In this document: positions 35,348 to 46,731 of the stretch, piece after piece | How the letters are laid out: every line of letters starts with the position of its first letter | How positions within the stretch are numbered: the stretch's first letter is position 1 | Origin: Streptomyces sp. KMM 9044 | Lineage (GTDB): Bacteria; Actinomycetota; Actinomycetes; Streptomycetales; Streptomycetaceae | Reading direction: 5' to 3' | NCBI RefSeq assembly: GCF_024701375.2 | Contig: NZ_CP113910.1 | Location: forward strand, 5,332,001-5,396,000 | DNA: 64,000 nucleotides | Made by a program: the position numbers and the translations under genes | Notes under the pieces: generated by a model | The model's input: only the letters and a program-made list of their open reading frames with translations | Databases searched by the model: none | Told to the model about the DNA's origin: nothing

Positions 35348-36970
35348 ATGACTAGTCAGACCATCATCGACGCGACGGGACCCGGGGACGGGACACCTTC
35401 GGACGCCCCGTCGGACACGGCACCCGGCAGAGGGCTTCGCGGCCACCCCTGGCTCACCCTCTTCACCGTCGCCGTCGGCGTCATGATGGTGGCCCTCGAC
35501 GGCACCATCGTCGCCATCGCCAACCCCGTCATCGCCAGTGATCTGGGAGCCCGTTTCGCCGAGGTCCAGTGGATCACCAACGCGTACTTCCTCGCCCTCG
35601 CGGTCTCCCTGATCACCGCCGGCAAGCTCGGTGACCGGTTCGGCCACCGGCAGACCTTCCTCATCGGCGTCGTCGGCTTCGCCGCCGCCTCGGGTGCGAT
35701 CGGCCTGTCCGACAGCATCGCGTCGGTCATCGTCTTCCGTGTCCTGCAAGGCCTGTTCGGCGCGCTGCTGATGCCGGCCGCGCTGGGCCTGCTGCGGGCG
35801 ACCTTCCCGGCCGAGAAGCTCAACATGGCCATCGGCATCTGGGGCATGGTCATCGGTGCCTCCACCGCCGGCGGCCCGATCCTCGGCGGTGTCCTCGTCG
35901 AGCACGTCAGCTGGCAGTCGGTCTTCTGGATCAACGTCCCGGTCGGCGTCGTCGCGCTCGCCCTCGGCGTGTGGATCCTGCTCGACCACCGCGCGGAGAA
36001 CCGCCCGCACTCCTTCGACATCCCCGGCATCGGCCTGCTGTCCGGTGCGATGTTCTGCCTCGTCTGGGCGCTGATCAAGGCCCCCGAGTGGGGCTGGGGG
36101 GACCTCAAGACCTGGGGTTTCATCGCCGTCGCCGGGGTGCTCTTCACCGTCTTCGCCCTCTGGGAGAAGCGGGTCAAGGAGCCGTTGATCCCGCCGGCGA
36201 TGTTCCGCTCCGTCCCGCTGTCCGCGGGTGTCGTGCTGATGGTCCTCATGGCCATCGCCTTCATGGGCGGCCTGTTCTTCGTCACCTTCTACCTGCAGAA
36301 CGTGCACGGCCTGAGCCCGGTCGACGCCGGTCTGCACCTGCTGCCGCTCACCGGCATGATGATCGTCGGCTCCCCGCTGGCCGGCGTGGTCATCACCAAG
36401 GCCGGTCCGCGGATCCCGCTGGCCGGCGGCATGGCCTGCACCGCGATGGCCATGTTCGGCATCTCCACACTCGAGAAGGACACCGGCAGCGGCGTGATGT
36501 CCCTCTGGTTCGCCCTGCTGGGTCTCGGCCTGGCGCCCGTCATGGTCGGCGCCACCGAGGTCATCGTGGGCAACGCGCCGCTGGAGCTCTCCGGTGTCGC
36601 CGGCGGTCTCCAGCAGGCCGCCATGCAGGTCGGCGGCAGCCTCGGTACAGCCGCGCTGGGTGCGGTGATGGCCTCCGAGGTCGACAGCGACCTCGCGGAC
36701 AACTGGGCGGGCGCGGGGCTCCCGCCGCTCACCCCGGAGCAGAGCGCGCAGGCCGCCGAGGCCGTCCAGGTGGGCGTGCCCCCGGTGAGCGAGCAGATGC
36801 CCCCCGAGATGGTCGCGACGGTCACCGGGGTGGCGCACGACACCTTCCTCTCCGGCATGAGCACGGCTTCCCTGGTCGCCACCGCGGTCGCCGTCGTGGC
36901 GGTGGGCGTCGCCCTCCTCGCCAAGCGCGGTGAGAACGCGGAGGCCGGCGCGGGCGGCGGCCACATCTGA
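35348..36970 (+). CDS. MFS multidrug exporter, DHA2 (EmrB/QacA) family
   Basis: 540 residues from ATG 35348. The sequence shows 14 hydrophobic helices as in DHA2 drug:proton antiporters. Motif A (GKLGDRFGHRQ) lies between helices 2 and 3, VALDGTIVAIANPVI is helix-1 motif D1, and motif C-like GASTAGGPILGG is in helix 5. The hydrophilic N-terminal 35 residues are cytoplasmic. It is divergent from, and probably repressed by, the TetR protein. No ribosome site precedes the ATG. Confidence 0.95.
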   Translation: MTSQTIIDATGPGDGTPSDAPSDTAPGRGLRGHPWLTLFTVAVGVMMVALDGTIVAIANPVIASDLGARFAEVQWITNAYFLALAVSLITAGKLGDRFGHRQTFLIGVVGFAAASGAIGLSDSIASVIVFRVLQGLFGALLMPAALGLLRATFPAEKLNMAIGIWGMVIGASTAGGPILGGVLVEHVSWQSVFWINVPVGVVALALGVWILLDHRAENRPHSFDIPGIGLLSGAMFCLVWALIKAPEWGWGDLKTWGFIAVAGVLFTVFALWEKRVKEPLIPPAMFRSVPLSAGVVLMVLMAIAFMGGLFFVTFYLQNVHGLSPVDAGLHLLPLTGMMIVGSPLAGVVITKAGPRIPLAGGMACTAMAMFGISTLEKDTGSGVMSLWFALLGLGLAPVMVGATEVIVGNAPLELSGVAGGLQQAAMQVGGSLGTAALGAVMASEVDSDLADNWAGAGLPPLTPEQSAQAAEAVQVGVPPVSEQMPPEMVATVTGVAHDTFLSGMSTASLVATAVAVVAVGVALLAKRGENAEAGAGGGHI

Positions 36971-37178
36971 CGGCTCCGGTGACCGGGTTCGCTCATCAGG
37001 GTGAACCGCTGGGGTGATCCCTCCCGTTCGGAGGGTGCCGCAGGTCACAGTGGGTCAGGTCCTCCGCAGGGCCTGGAGGATGCCGGGTGCGGCGCGCTGC
37101 TGGAGGGGGGCAGCGCGCCGGCAGCGGCTCGCCCGTTCTCGCTCCGGGGGCATTCACGCCCCGAGTGGGGGTCCTCGC

Positions 37179-37574
37179 GTGTCGAACCCCACTACACCCC
37201 AACCGACTACCGCGTTCAGGGAGTTGATGATGGCGAGCTTCGGAGACAGCGCGCGCGGGCACCCCCGCTCACGTGGCCGGGCGTGGTCAGGATGGGGGTC
37301 CCCCCTGCTCGAGCGAAGCCGAGAGCTTGGGGGAGGGCCGGATCGCGCGACGCTCGAAATCATCGGAGTCATCTGCGCGGTCGCCGGATTCTTCGTACTG
37401 GGGATCGTCCTCGGCCCGGTGGCGATGGTCTGCGGCTGGCTCGCCATGGGCCGCAGCTGGTCCGGGGCCCGCCCGGTCCAGGCGGTGGTCGCGCTGGTTC
37501 TGGGCGCCATCGACACGCTGCTGGCGATCATCTGGCTGGCCTCGGCCACCGGATCGGGCTACGGAATGTTCTGA
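37179..37574 (+). CDS. DUF4190-type small membrane protein with an in-frame repeat insertion
   Basis: 131 residues from GTG 37179 (GGGGG 7 nt upstream). The C-terminal part has two transmembrane helices (ATLEIIGVICAVAGFFVLGIVLGPVAMVCGWLAMG and AVVALVLGAIDTLLAIIWLAS), the DUF4190 pattern. The cytoplasmic N-terminus is SNPTTPQPTTAFRELMMASFGDSARGHPRSRGRA. Between them lies WGSPLLERSRELGGG, encoded by a Streptomyces dispersed repeat (37293-37336) that has kept the frame open. The function is unknown. Confidence 0.75.
   Translation: MSNPTTPQPTTAFRELMMASFGDSARGHPRSRGRAWSGWGSPLLERSRELGGGPDRATLEIIGVICAVAGFFVLGIVLGPVAMVCGWLAMGRSWSGARPVQAVVALVLGAIDTLLAIIWLASATGSGYGMF
37293..37336. repeat. Dispersed Streptomyces repeat element, copy 1
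   Basis: A GGGGGTCCCCCCTGCTCGAG core, then GCGAAGCCGAGAGCTTGGGGGAGG, an imperfect palindromic element that recurs across Streptomyces genomes, mainly between genes. Here it lies inside the DUF4190 gene. A degenerate second copy is at 43135-43169. Confidence 0.75.
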
Positions 37575-37589
37575 CCACCCCGGGTTTTG

Positions 37590-37898
37590 GCCCGGATCCC
37601 GACTCCGCTGCTCAATTCGGCGAGCGATCACGTGCCATGCTTTCAGGGCTCGGCCGCGCCCGGCCTGCCTGCATCTGCGACGCGCTCTGAAGGCCGTATC
37701 GGCACGGCGTCATCACGCCGGGTAATTGCGCAGCAGAGTCGATCCCGACTCTGCTGCTCTATTCGGGGGAGGGTCACGCACCGCATCCGAGAGGGGCCGG
37801 CCGGGGCCGGACCGCCTCCTCGCGAGGCCCGTTCCCTGCGCCCCGTCGACAGGCCGGTGTCACTCTCCGCAATGGAGCAACAGAGTCGATCCCGACGG
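37590..37898. repeat. Diverged tandem repeats around GATCCCGACTC elements
   Basis: Copy 1 starts at about 37596 (GATCCCGACTCCGCTGCTC) and copy 2 at about 37741 (GATCCCGACTCTGCTGCTC), 145 bp apart. They continue with similar CTATTCGG/CAATTCGG and TCACG segments over about 80 nt. Copy 2 is preceded by its inverse, making GCAGCAGAGTCG-ATCC-CGACTCTGCTGC (37730-37757). A third partial copy, AGAGTCGATCCCGAC, is near 37882. No protein is recognisable in 37575-37976. Confidence 0.65.
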
Positions 37899-37918
37899 AA
37901 ATCTCCGCGGCGGAACGG

Positions 37919-37955
37919 CGGAAGGGCCTCCGGCGAAACGCCGGAGGCCCTTCCG
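37919..37955 (-). terminator. aceE terminator
   Basis: A perfect 17-bp stem (37919-37935 and 37939-37955) with an AAA loop follows the aceE stop on the minus strand; it is one of the strongest hairpins in the window. Confidence 0.9.
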
Positions 37956-37976
37956 CATGCGCCGCCCGCGGGTGTG

Positions 37977-40724
<2,748 letters not shown>

Positions 40725-41133
40725 GCTGTTCCTTACCTGTCGAAGGGCCCTGAGGAGCCCGCTGCTTCACTGACGTAGCCGGGTCTGCGCGCTCCCCATG
40801 GTCCACCCCGGGGCCGCACACGTCATCTCTACCGATAGGTAGCCGGCACGCGACACCGGTACGGTGGCGTACGGAGCGAATCTCGCGTTCATGCGAGTCT
40901 CGTACCCGTATGCAGTTCCCAAACGCCCATTCGGGGCACAAGGGTGTGGTGTGAGTCACTGTGGGCCAGGATGATGTGCCTGGAGTTGCGGTGACCCGGT
41001 CAGGATCGTCACCGTTTAGGCGGTCCGGGCGGCCGGGTACTTGCGCGATCCGCCCTGCCCGTGTGGACTACGGCCAATGCCGCGCGCCCGCGCGTGGCTG
41101 AGATATTCCCAAACCATGATCAGGAGGCACCCC
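40725..41133. other. aceE / DUF3052 divergent intergenic region
   Basis: About 400 bases with no recognisable gene. Candidate regulatory features are CTACC-GATA-GGTAG (40829-40842), near the aceE side, and GGTGAC-12 nt-GTCACC (40990-41013), closer to DUF3052. The segment 40880-40980 is relatively AT-rich and probably holds the promoters. Confidence 0.45.
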
Positions 41134-41571
41134 GTGAGCGCGACCGCGGACCACGCGGAGGAGCGGACGAACCCTGCCGCCAGGCTGGGTTTCCAGCCCG
41201 GGCAGGTGGTCCAGGAGATCGGCTACGACGACGACGTCGACCAGGAGCTCCGCGAGGCCATCGAGGGCGTCATCGAGAGCGACCTTGTCGACGAGGACTA
41301 CGACGACGTGGCTGACGCCGTTGTGCTGTGGTTCCGCGACGACGACGGCGACCTGACGGATGCGCTGGTGGACGCCGGCACGTACATCGAGGAGGGCGGG
41401 GCGATCCTGCTCCTCACGCCAAAGACCGGCCGTTCGGGGTACGTGGAGCCGAGCGACATCTCGGAAGCCGCCACCACGGCCGGCCTGACCGCCGCCAAGA
41501 GCGTCAGCGTCGGCAAGGACTGGAGCGGCAGCCGGCTGGCGACGCCGAAGGCGGCCAAGTCGCGGAGGTAG
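41134..41571 (+). CDS. DUF3052 family protein
   Basis: 145 residues, GTG 41134 with a full AGGAGG 6 nt upstream. The sequence AARLGFQPGQVVQEIGYDDDVDQELREAIEGVIESDLVDEDYDDVADAVVLWFRDDDGDLTDALVDA is typical of the actinobacterial DUF3052 family. The protein is very acidic and cytoplasmic. The DUF3052 position next to aceE recurs in Streptomyces; the function is unknown. Confidence 0.92.
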   Translation: MSATADHAEERTNPAARLGFQPGQVVQEIGYDDDVDQELREAIEGVIESDLVDEDYDDVADAVVLWFRDDDGDLTDALVDAGTYIEEGGAILLLTPKTGRSGYVEPSDISEAATTAGLTAAKSVSVGKDWSGSRLATPKAAKSRR

Positions 41572-41746
41572 CCGCGTCCCGGAGGTAGTCACGACGGCCC
41601 CGCCCCGGCGGGCAGCCGTATCCCGTCTTTCCACCGGACGGGCTGACCGGTTCAGCCCGTCCGGACCGTTGTCGTACCCCCTGCGTAGGGTGTTCCCAGG
41701 GAACAGGCCGGGCACAGCACCCCCCCCCGAAGGGACGAACCAGGCG

Positions 41747-42205
41747 ATGGCGATCCAGGTCGGCGATCACGCCCCCGACTTCGAGCTCAGGGACAACCAC
41801 GGCGCGCCCGTGCGGTTGTCCGACCACCGCGGCCGTCGGAACGTGGTGCTCGTCTTCTACCCCTTCGCCTTCACCAGCGTGTGCACCGACGAGCTGCGCG
41901 CCCTGCGTGACGGCCTGGACCGCCTCGCCGGCCGAGGTACCCAACTGCTCGCCGTCTCGACCGACTCCGTCCACACCCTGCGCGTCTTCGCCGAGCAGGA
42001 GAACCTGGAGTACCCCCTGCTGTCGGACTTCTGGCCGCACGGGAACGTCTCGCGCGCCTACGGCGTCTTCGACGAGGGCAAGGGCTGCGCCGTTCGGGGG
42101 ACCTTCGTCATCGACCGCGAGGGTCTCGTACGGTGGACGGTCGTCAACGCGCTGGCCGACGCACGTGACCTGGACGGCTACATCGAGGCGCTCGACGCGC
42201 TGTGA
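41747..42205 (+). CDS. AhpE/BCP-like peroxiredoxin
   Basis: 152 residues, ATG 41747. The peroxidatic cysteine lies in YPFAFTSVCTDEL, with the family Thr three residues before. APDFELRDNHGAPVRLSDHRGRRNVVLVFYPFAF and LLSDFWPHGNVSRAYGV, GTFVIDREG complete the thioredoxin fold. It reduces peroxides; reductant partner unknown. A single further Cys (KGCAVRG) could be a resolving residue. It precedes the Ter cluster, which also handles chemical stress. Confidence 0.93.
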   Translation: MAIQVGDHAPDFELRDNHGAPVRLSDHRGRRNVVLVFYPFAFTSVCTDELRALRDGLDRLAGRGTQLLAVSTDSVHTLRVFAEQENLEYPLLSDFWPHGNVSRAYGVFDEGKGCAVRGTFVIDREGLVRWTVVNALADARDLDGYIEALDAL

Positions 42206-42337
42206 GCACGTCCGGCAGCGGTGATTTCCGGGTATTGGGGCCTGCGGTGGCCGGGAACCCGTTACTAGGATCGACTCGTTGATCCGATATCCAACGCACG
42301 ACGGGGCTTCCCGCCCCCGGACATCAATGGAGGACTC

Positions 42338-42913
42338 GTGGGAGTCAGCCTCAGCAAGGGCGGCAACGTATCGCTGACCAAGGAGGCGCCGGGCCTGACC
42401 GCGGTCATCGTCGGACTGGGGTGGGACGTCCGCACCACGACCGGCACCGACTTCGACCTGGACGCCAGTGCGCTGCTGGTGAACAACACGGGCAAGGTCA
42501 CCAACGACGCCAACTTCGTCTTCTTCAACAACCTCAAGAGCCCCGACGGCTCGGTCGAGCACACCGGCGACAACCTCACCGGTGAGGGCGAGGGCGACGA
42601 CGAGCAGATCAAGGTCAACCTCGCGGGCGTGCCCGCGGAGATCGAGAAGATCGTCTTCCCGGTGTCCATCTACGACGCCGAGAACCGTCAGCAGTCCTTC
42701 GGCCAGGTGCGCAACGCGTTCATCCGCGTCGTCAACCAGGCCGGCGGTGCCGAGATCGCCCGCTACGACCTGTCGGAGGACGCCTCCACGGAGACGGCGA
42801 TGGTCTTCGGTGAGCTGTACCGGCACGGCGCCGAGTGGAAGTTCCGCGCCATCGGCCAGGGCTACGCCTCCGGTCTGCGCGGCATCGCGCAGGACTTCGG
42901 CGTGAACGTCTGA
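42338..42913 (+). CDS. terD: TerD-family protein 1
   Basis: 191 residues, GTG 42338 with GGAGGACT upstream. A full TerD domain: [30 protein letters not shown], the calcium-site segment [30 protein letters not shown] and [44 protein letters not shown]. TerD domains bind Ca2+ and are core parts of tellurite and general stress-resistance complexes. It is 350 bp upstream of a close paralogue. Confidence 0.97.
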   Translation: MGVSLSKGGNVSLTKEAPGLTAVIVGLGWDVRTTTGTDFDLDASALLVNNTGKVTNDANFVFFNNLKSPDGSVEHTGDNLTGEGEGDDEQIKVNLAGVPAEIEKIVFPVSIYDAENRQQSFGQVRNAFIRVVNQAGGAEIARYDLSEDASTETAMVFGELYRHGAEWKFRAIGQGYASGLRGIAQDFGVNV

Positions 42914-42955
42914 GACGCTCGCACCCCGGGGCCGGCCGTCTCGCACGGCTGTTCC

Positions 42956-42990
42956 GTCCGGCGCCGCACGGTTTACGCGCGGCGCCGGAC
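42956..42990 (+). terminator. Terminator after TerD 1
   Basis: A perfect 12-bp stem (42956-42967 and 42979-42990) with an 11-nt loop. It separates the two TerD genes, so they can be transcribed independently. The rest of 42914-43264 holds only a degenerate repeat element and promoter sequence. Confidence 0.82.
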
Positions 42991-43134
42991 GCGCAGGAGA
43001 CCACCTGAGAAACATCACGGGCCTGTCTCTGGGTTCGTCCGGACTCCGGGCGACAACGCCTGGCAGGGCCCCGGCGCGCGGGGGCTGGTGCGTGCATCTG
43101 CAAGGCGGAGGAGGAAGCCGGCGCGAGGGGAGAC

Positions 43135-43169
43135 GGTCCCTGCTCGAGCTCGTCGAGGGCTCGGGGGAG
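43135..43169. repeat. Dispersed Streptomyces repeat element, degenerate copy 2
   Basis: GGTCCCTGCTCGAGCTCGTC followed by GAGGGCTCGGGGGAG resembles the element at 37293-37336, with the central part changed. It lies about 100 bp upstream of the second TerD gene. Confidence 0.55.
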
Positions 43170-43264
43170 TCGGCGGCCGACGACAACGCGGCAGATGTGC
43201 GTGCCAGGCCTCGCGTCCCCCGGGACGAACCGGAAGACAGGCCCCAAGGGGAGGGACCAGCAAC

Positions 43265-43840
43265 ATGGGCGTCACGCTCGCCAAGGGAGGCAATGTCTCC
43301 CTGTCCAAGGCCGCACCGAACCTCACGCAGGTGATGATCGGGCTCGGCTGGGACGCACGCTCCACCACGGGAGCCCCCTTCGACCTCGACGCCAGCGCGC
43401 TGGTGTGCAGCGACGGCCGGGTCATGGGGGACGAGTGGTTCATCTTCTACAACCAGCTCACGAGCCCGGACGGCTCGGTCGAGCACACCGGCGACAACCT
43501 CACCGGCGAGGGCGACGGCGACGACGAGTCCCTGATGGTCGACCTCTCCAAGGTGCCGGCCCGGTGCGACAAGATCGTTTTCCCGGTCTCCATCCACCTG
43601 GCCGACGACCGCGGTCAGGCTTTCGGTCAGGTCGGCAATGCTTTCATCCGAGTGGTGAATCAGGCGGACGGTCAGGAGCTCGCCCGCTACGACCTCTCGG
43701 AGGACGCCTCCACGGAAACCGCGATGATCTTCGGCGAGCTCTACCGCTATCGGGGCGAGTGGAAGTTCAGAGCGGTGGGGCAGGGGTACGCGTCGGGGCT
43801 TCGGGGTATCGCCCTAGACTTCGGAGTCAATGTTTCGTAA
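43265..43840 (+). CDS. terD: TerD-family protein 2
   Basis: 191 residues, ATG 43265 with GGGAGGGA upstream. Closely similar to TerD 1 throughout: [103 protein letters not shown]. The differences around [17 protein letters not shown] distinguish the two. It probably forms a membrane-edge complex with the DUF475 protein encoded 75 bp downstream. Confidence 0.97.
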   Translation: MGVTLAKGGNVSLSKAAPNLTQVMIGLGWDARSTTGAPFDLDASALVCSDGRVMGDEWFIFYNQLTSPDGSVEHTGDNLTGEGDGDDESLMVDLSKVPARCDKIVFPVSIHLADDRGQAFGQVGNAFIRVVNQADGQELARYDLSEDASTETAMIFGELYRYRGEWKFRAVGQGYASGLRGIALDFGVNVS

Positions 43841-43915
43841 AGCCGACTATGGCGACGGGGAGAGTCTCCTCCGGAGATCGTCCGGGGGAGCTCCCCACAC
43901 ATGATGGGGTAGCCA

Positions 43916-45055
43916 GTGGTTCTGAAAACCTTCGGCTGGTCGTTCGCGGTCACCGCGCTCGGCCTGGTCGCAGCGATCCTCTTCGGGGGGTGGACCGCCT
44001 TCGGTATCGTGGCGATCCTCTCGATCCTCGAGATCTCGCTGTCCTTCGACAACGCGGTGGTCAACGCCGGAATCCTGAAGAAGATGAATGCCTTCTGGCA
44101 GAAGATCTTCCTCACCATCGGCATCCTGATCGCCGTCTTCGGCATGCGGCTGGTCTTCCCCGTCGTGATCGTCGCCGTCAGCGCCTCGCTCGGCCCGCTC
44201 GAAGCGGTCGATCTCGCTCTCAGTGACAAGGACCGCTACCAGGAGCTGGTCACCGACGCGCACCCGTCGATCGCCGCCTTCGGTGGTATGTTCCTGCTGA
44301 TGATCTTCCTGGACTTCGTCTTCGAGGACCGGGACATCAAGTGGCTGACCTGGATCGAGCGTCCGCTGGCCAAGCTCGGCAAGGTCGACATGCTGTCGGT
44401 CTGCATCGCGCTGGTCGTCCTGCTGACCGCCTCCCTGACGGTCGGGGTCAATGCCCACCAGCACGGCGGCACCCATGTCGACAAGGCGGAAACGGTTCTC
44501 CTCGCCGGTATCGGCGGTTTGATCACCTACATGATCGTGAGCGGGCTCTCCGGCTTCTTCGAGAACCGGCTCGAGGAGCAGGAGGAACGCGAGCACGAGG
44601 CCGAGGAGAAGGCCGAGCGGGCCGGCAAGCCCAAGACGGCCCTCGCCATCGGCGGCCAGGCCGCGTTCTTCATGTTCCTCTACCTCGAGGTCCTGGACGC
44701 CTCCTTCTCCTTCGACGGCGTGATCGGCGCCTTCGCCATCACCAACGACATCGTGCTGATGGCCCTGGGCCTCGGTATCGGCGCCATGTACGTCCGTTCG
44801 CTGACGGTCTACCTGGTGCGCCAGGGCACCCTCGACGAGTACGTCTACCTGGAGCACGGCGCGCACTACGCGATCGGCGCCCTCGCCGCGCTCCTGCTCA
44901 TCACGATCCAGTACGAGGTCAACGAGATCATCACCGGTCTCATCGGTGTCTTCCTGATCGGCCTGTCCTTCTGGTCCTCCGTGCGCCGCAACAGGGCACT
45001 CGCGGAGGCCGAGGGCGGCACGGCCGAGAAGACCGAGGTCTCCTCCGGGGTGTGA
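43916..45055 (+). CDS. DUF475/TerC-like membrane protein
   Basis: 379 residues, GTG 43916. Multiple transmembrane helices with the TerC-superfamily acidic motif: SILEISLSFDNAVVNAGIL in the first half and YLEVLDASFSFDGVIGAFAITND in the second. A charged cytoplasmic loop (LEEQEEREHEAEEKAERAGK) sits between them. TerC-type proteins bind or move metal ions (Mn2+ for several) and partner TerD proteins at the membrane. It is co-directional with both flanking Ter genes and followed by a terminator. Confidence 0.93.
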   Translation: MVLKTFGWSFAVTALGLVAAILFGGWTAFGIVAILSILEISLSFDNAVVNAGILKKMNAFWQKIFLTIGILIAVFGMRLVFPVVIVAVSASLGPLEAVDLALSDKDRYQELVTDAHPSIAAFGGMFLLMIFLDFVFEDRDIKWLTWIERPLAKLGKVDMLSVCIALVVLLTASLTVGVNAHQHGGTHVDKAETVLLAGIGGLITYMIVSGLSGFFENRLEEQEEREHEAEEKAERAGKPKTALAIGGQAAFFMFLYLEVLDASFSFDGVIGAFAITNDIVLMALGLGIGAMYVRSLTVYLVRQGTLDEYVYLEHGAHYAIGALAALLLITIQYEVNEIITGLIGVFLIGLSFWSSVRRNRALAEAEGGTAEKTEVSSGV

Positions 45056-45084
45056 CAGCCCTCCGGGTGAGGAACGCTCTGTTC

Positions 45085-45122
45085 GGGGCGGCCGTCGCGG
45101 ACCAGTCCTCGACGGCCGCCCC
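45085..45122 (+). terminator. Terminator after the DUF475 gene
   Basis: A perfect 13-bp stem (45085-45097 and 45110-45122) with a 12-nt loop. Downstream, 45172-45200 has tandem AGCAGGGC-type repeats before the TerA-like gene. Confidence 0.82.
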
Positions 45123-45238
45123 GACGGCCGTCCGGAGCCCGCCCGGGCGCCGGACGGCCGGACACGTGCGGGCAGCAGGGCAGCAGGGCAGCAGGACCAG
45201 CGGGGCAGCGGGGTTCGACGAATGGACTTGGGGCGGGA

Positions 45239-45976
45239 ATGGGCTTCCTGGACGGACTGCGGCGCGGAAACGACAGTGCCTTCGACTCGGGCAACGCGGC
45301 CACCAACGCCATCGAGCTGACAAAGCGGAATGCGCAGGTGTCCCTGACCAGACAGGGCGCGGCCACCGGAAACCTCCGGATCAACCTGAGCTGGCGGATG
45401 CGCACCTCCGACCTGGGCGGCTCCCAGCGGGAGAGCCTGCTGCGCCACCCCCTCAAGGCGCTCAGGCCTCCGGAGGTCATCGCCCACAGCCAGAGCATGG
45501 TCAACGTCGACCTGGACCTCGGCTGCCTGTACGAGCTCCAGGACGGCACCAAGGGCGTGGTCCAGCCGCTCGGCGGCCTCCTCGGCGACGTCAACGGGCC
45601 GCCGTACGTCAAGCTCAGCGGCGACGACCGGTTCGGCTCGGGCTCCGGGGAGACGATCTACGTCAACCTGGACCACCGCGAGAACATCAAACGCCTGCTG
45701 GTCTTCGTGTACATCTACGACCAGACGCCCGCCTTCGACCGGACCCAGGCCATGGTCACGCTCTACCCCAGCAACGGCCCGCGGATCGAGATAGGCCTGG
45801 ACGAACGCCATCCGCAGGCCCGCTCCTGCGCCGTGGTGATGATCGAGAACGCCAGGGACGAGCTCATCGTCCACCGCGAGGTGAAGTTCGTCTACGGCTT
45901 CCAGGGAGAACTGGACCGCCTCTACGGCTGGGGCCTGCAGTGGGGGCGCGGCTTCAAGTCGAAGACGGGCCGCTAG
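45239..45976 (+). CDS. TerA-like tellurium-resistance protein
   Basis: 245 residues, ATG 45239. It begins MGFLDGLRRGNDSAFDSGNAATNAIELTKRNAQVSLTRQG, followed by a TerD-fold domain specific to TerA/TerF-like proteins: NLDLGC-type strand (VNVDLDLGCLYELQDGTKG), YVNLDHRENIKRLLVFVYIYD and VIMIENARDELIVHREVKFVYGFQGELDRLYGWG-like sequence. It likely joins TerD-type subunits in the stress complex. Its stop is adjacent to the end of minus-strand decayed genes. Confidence 0.88.
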   Translation: MGFLDGLRRGNDSAFDSGNAATNAIELTKRNAQVSLTRQGAATGNLRINLSWRMRTSDLGGSQRESLLRHPLKALRPPEVIAHSQSMVNVDLDLGCLYELQDGTKGVVQPLGGLLGDVNGPPYVKLSGDDRFGSGSGETIYVNLDHRENIKRLLVFVYIYDQTPAFDRTQAMVTLYPSNGPRIEIGLDERHPQARSCAVVMIENARDELIVHREVKFVYGFQGELDRLYGWGLQWGRGFKSKTGR

Positions 45977-46174
45977 TCTTTCGAGCCGGGCTCCTCGGAC
46001 ACGTCGAGCAGCGTCGTCACGAGCGCGGCGATGGGCCCGAGGGCCTCCCGTATCTCGCGTGCCCGTCCTCCGTCACCCCGCGAACCGGTCCGCCGGGTAC
46101 CGCCACGGATCGATGGCGGGTCGATCTCGGCCTGGTCGTAGGGCCGCTCCTCGCGTGGTGCGCCTGTTGCCGGC

Positions 46175-46731
46175 TCAAGGGCAGGGCATGCTCATGTAAA
46201 GCGCCTGCTCGCCCTCCGAGGGGTGCCGTCGTACAGGGTGGTGTCCAGCCCGCAGAAGGCGAAGCCCACCCGCCGGTGCGCGTGGACCGCCGGCGCGTTG
46301 ACGTTGGTGACCTCCAGCCAGATGTGCCCGGCACCCCGCGTGCGCGAACTCCACCGCGAGCCCCATCAAGGCCCCCGACCCCCCGCCCCCGGTGCTCCGG
46401 AGCGACCTCGATGTCCTCGATGGCCGGCCGCCGGTTCCAGCCGGAGTGCGAGACGGCCATGAACCCGGCCAGGTCGCCGGCCCTCCCGTGCGCGACGAAG
46501 GTACGGGAGTCCGCGCCGCCCTCGCCGTCCCCGTCGTCGTCCGACCCGTCGTCGGGGAACACCTTGGTCACGGGCGGTTCCACCGGCACCTCCCGCAGCG
46601 CGAACCCGTCCTCGGCAACGGTCATCCGGAAGACGGTGCCGGTGGTGAAGGACCCGTCCAGGGCCCCGATGGCCTCGGCATCCCCGGGAACGGCGGTGCG
46701 GTACCGGTAAGCCGTGTCGTCCGCGGTGGTC
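46175..46731 (-). pseudogene. Decayed streptothricin acetyltransferase-like (Sat) gene
   Basis: The reading starts TTADDTAYRYRTAVPGDAEAIGALD without a clear start codon, then FALREVPVEPPVTKVFPDD, FVAHGRAGDLAGFMAVSHSG and IEDIEVAPEHRGRG (GNAT acetyl-CoA loop). Frameshifts near 46385, 46340 and 46222 break the rest, whose pieces read MGLAVEFA, HIWLEVTNVNAPAVHAHRR, GFAFCGLDTTLYDGTP and SEGEQALYMSMPCP ending at TGA 46175. This order and sequence match streptothricin N-acetyltransferases. All three indels lie in G/C runs, so sequencing error is possible. A short unassigned open frame continues on the minus strand to 45973. Confidence 0.78.

Noticed and set aside
35321..37048. 575-residue minus-strand open frame opposite the MFS exporter
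   Set aside because: Shadow of the exporter coding sequence; Gly/Asp/His-rich with no domain, while the plus-strand protein has clear DHA2 motifs.
36971..37178. CCCTCC-GGAGGG hairpin (37019-37035) as a MFS terminator
   Set aside because: The stem is only 6 bp and weak compared with other terminators here, so it was not listed as a feature.
43847..45874. 675-residue minus-strand open frame across DUF475 and TerA-like genes
   Set aside because: It runs opposite two well-supported Ter genes and has no recognisable protein similarity.
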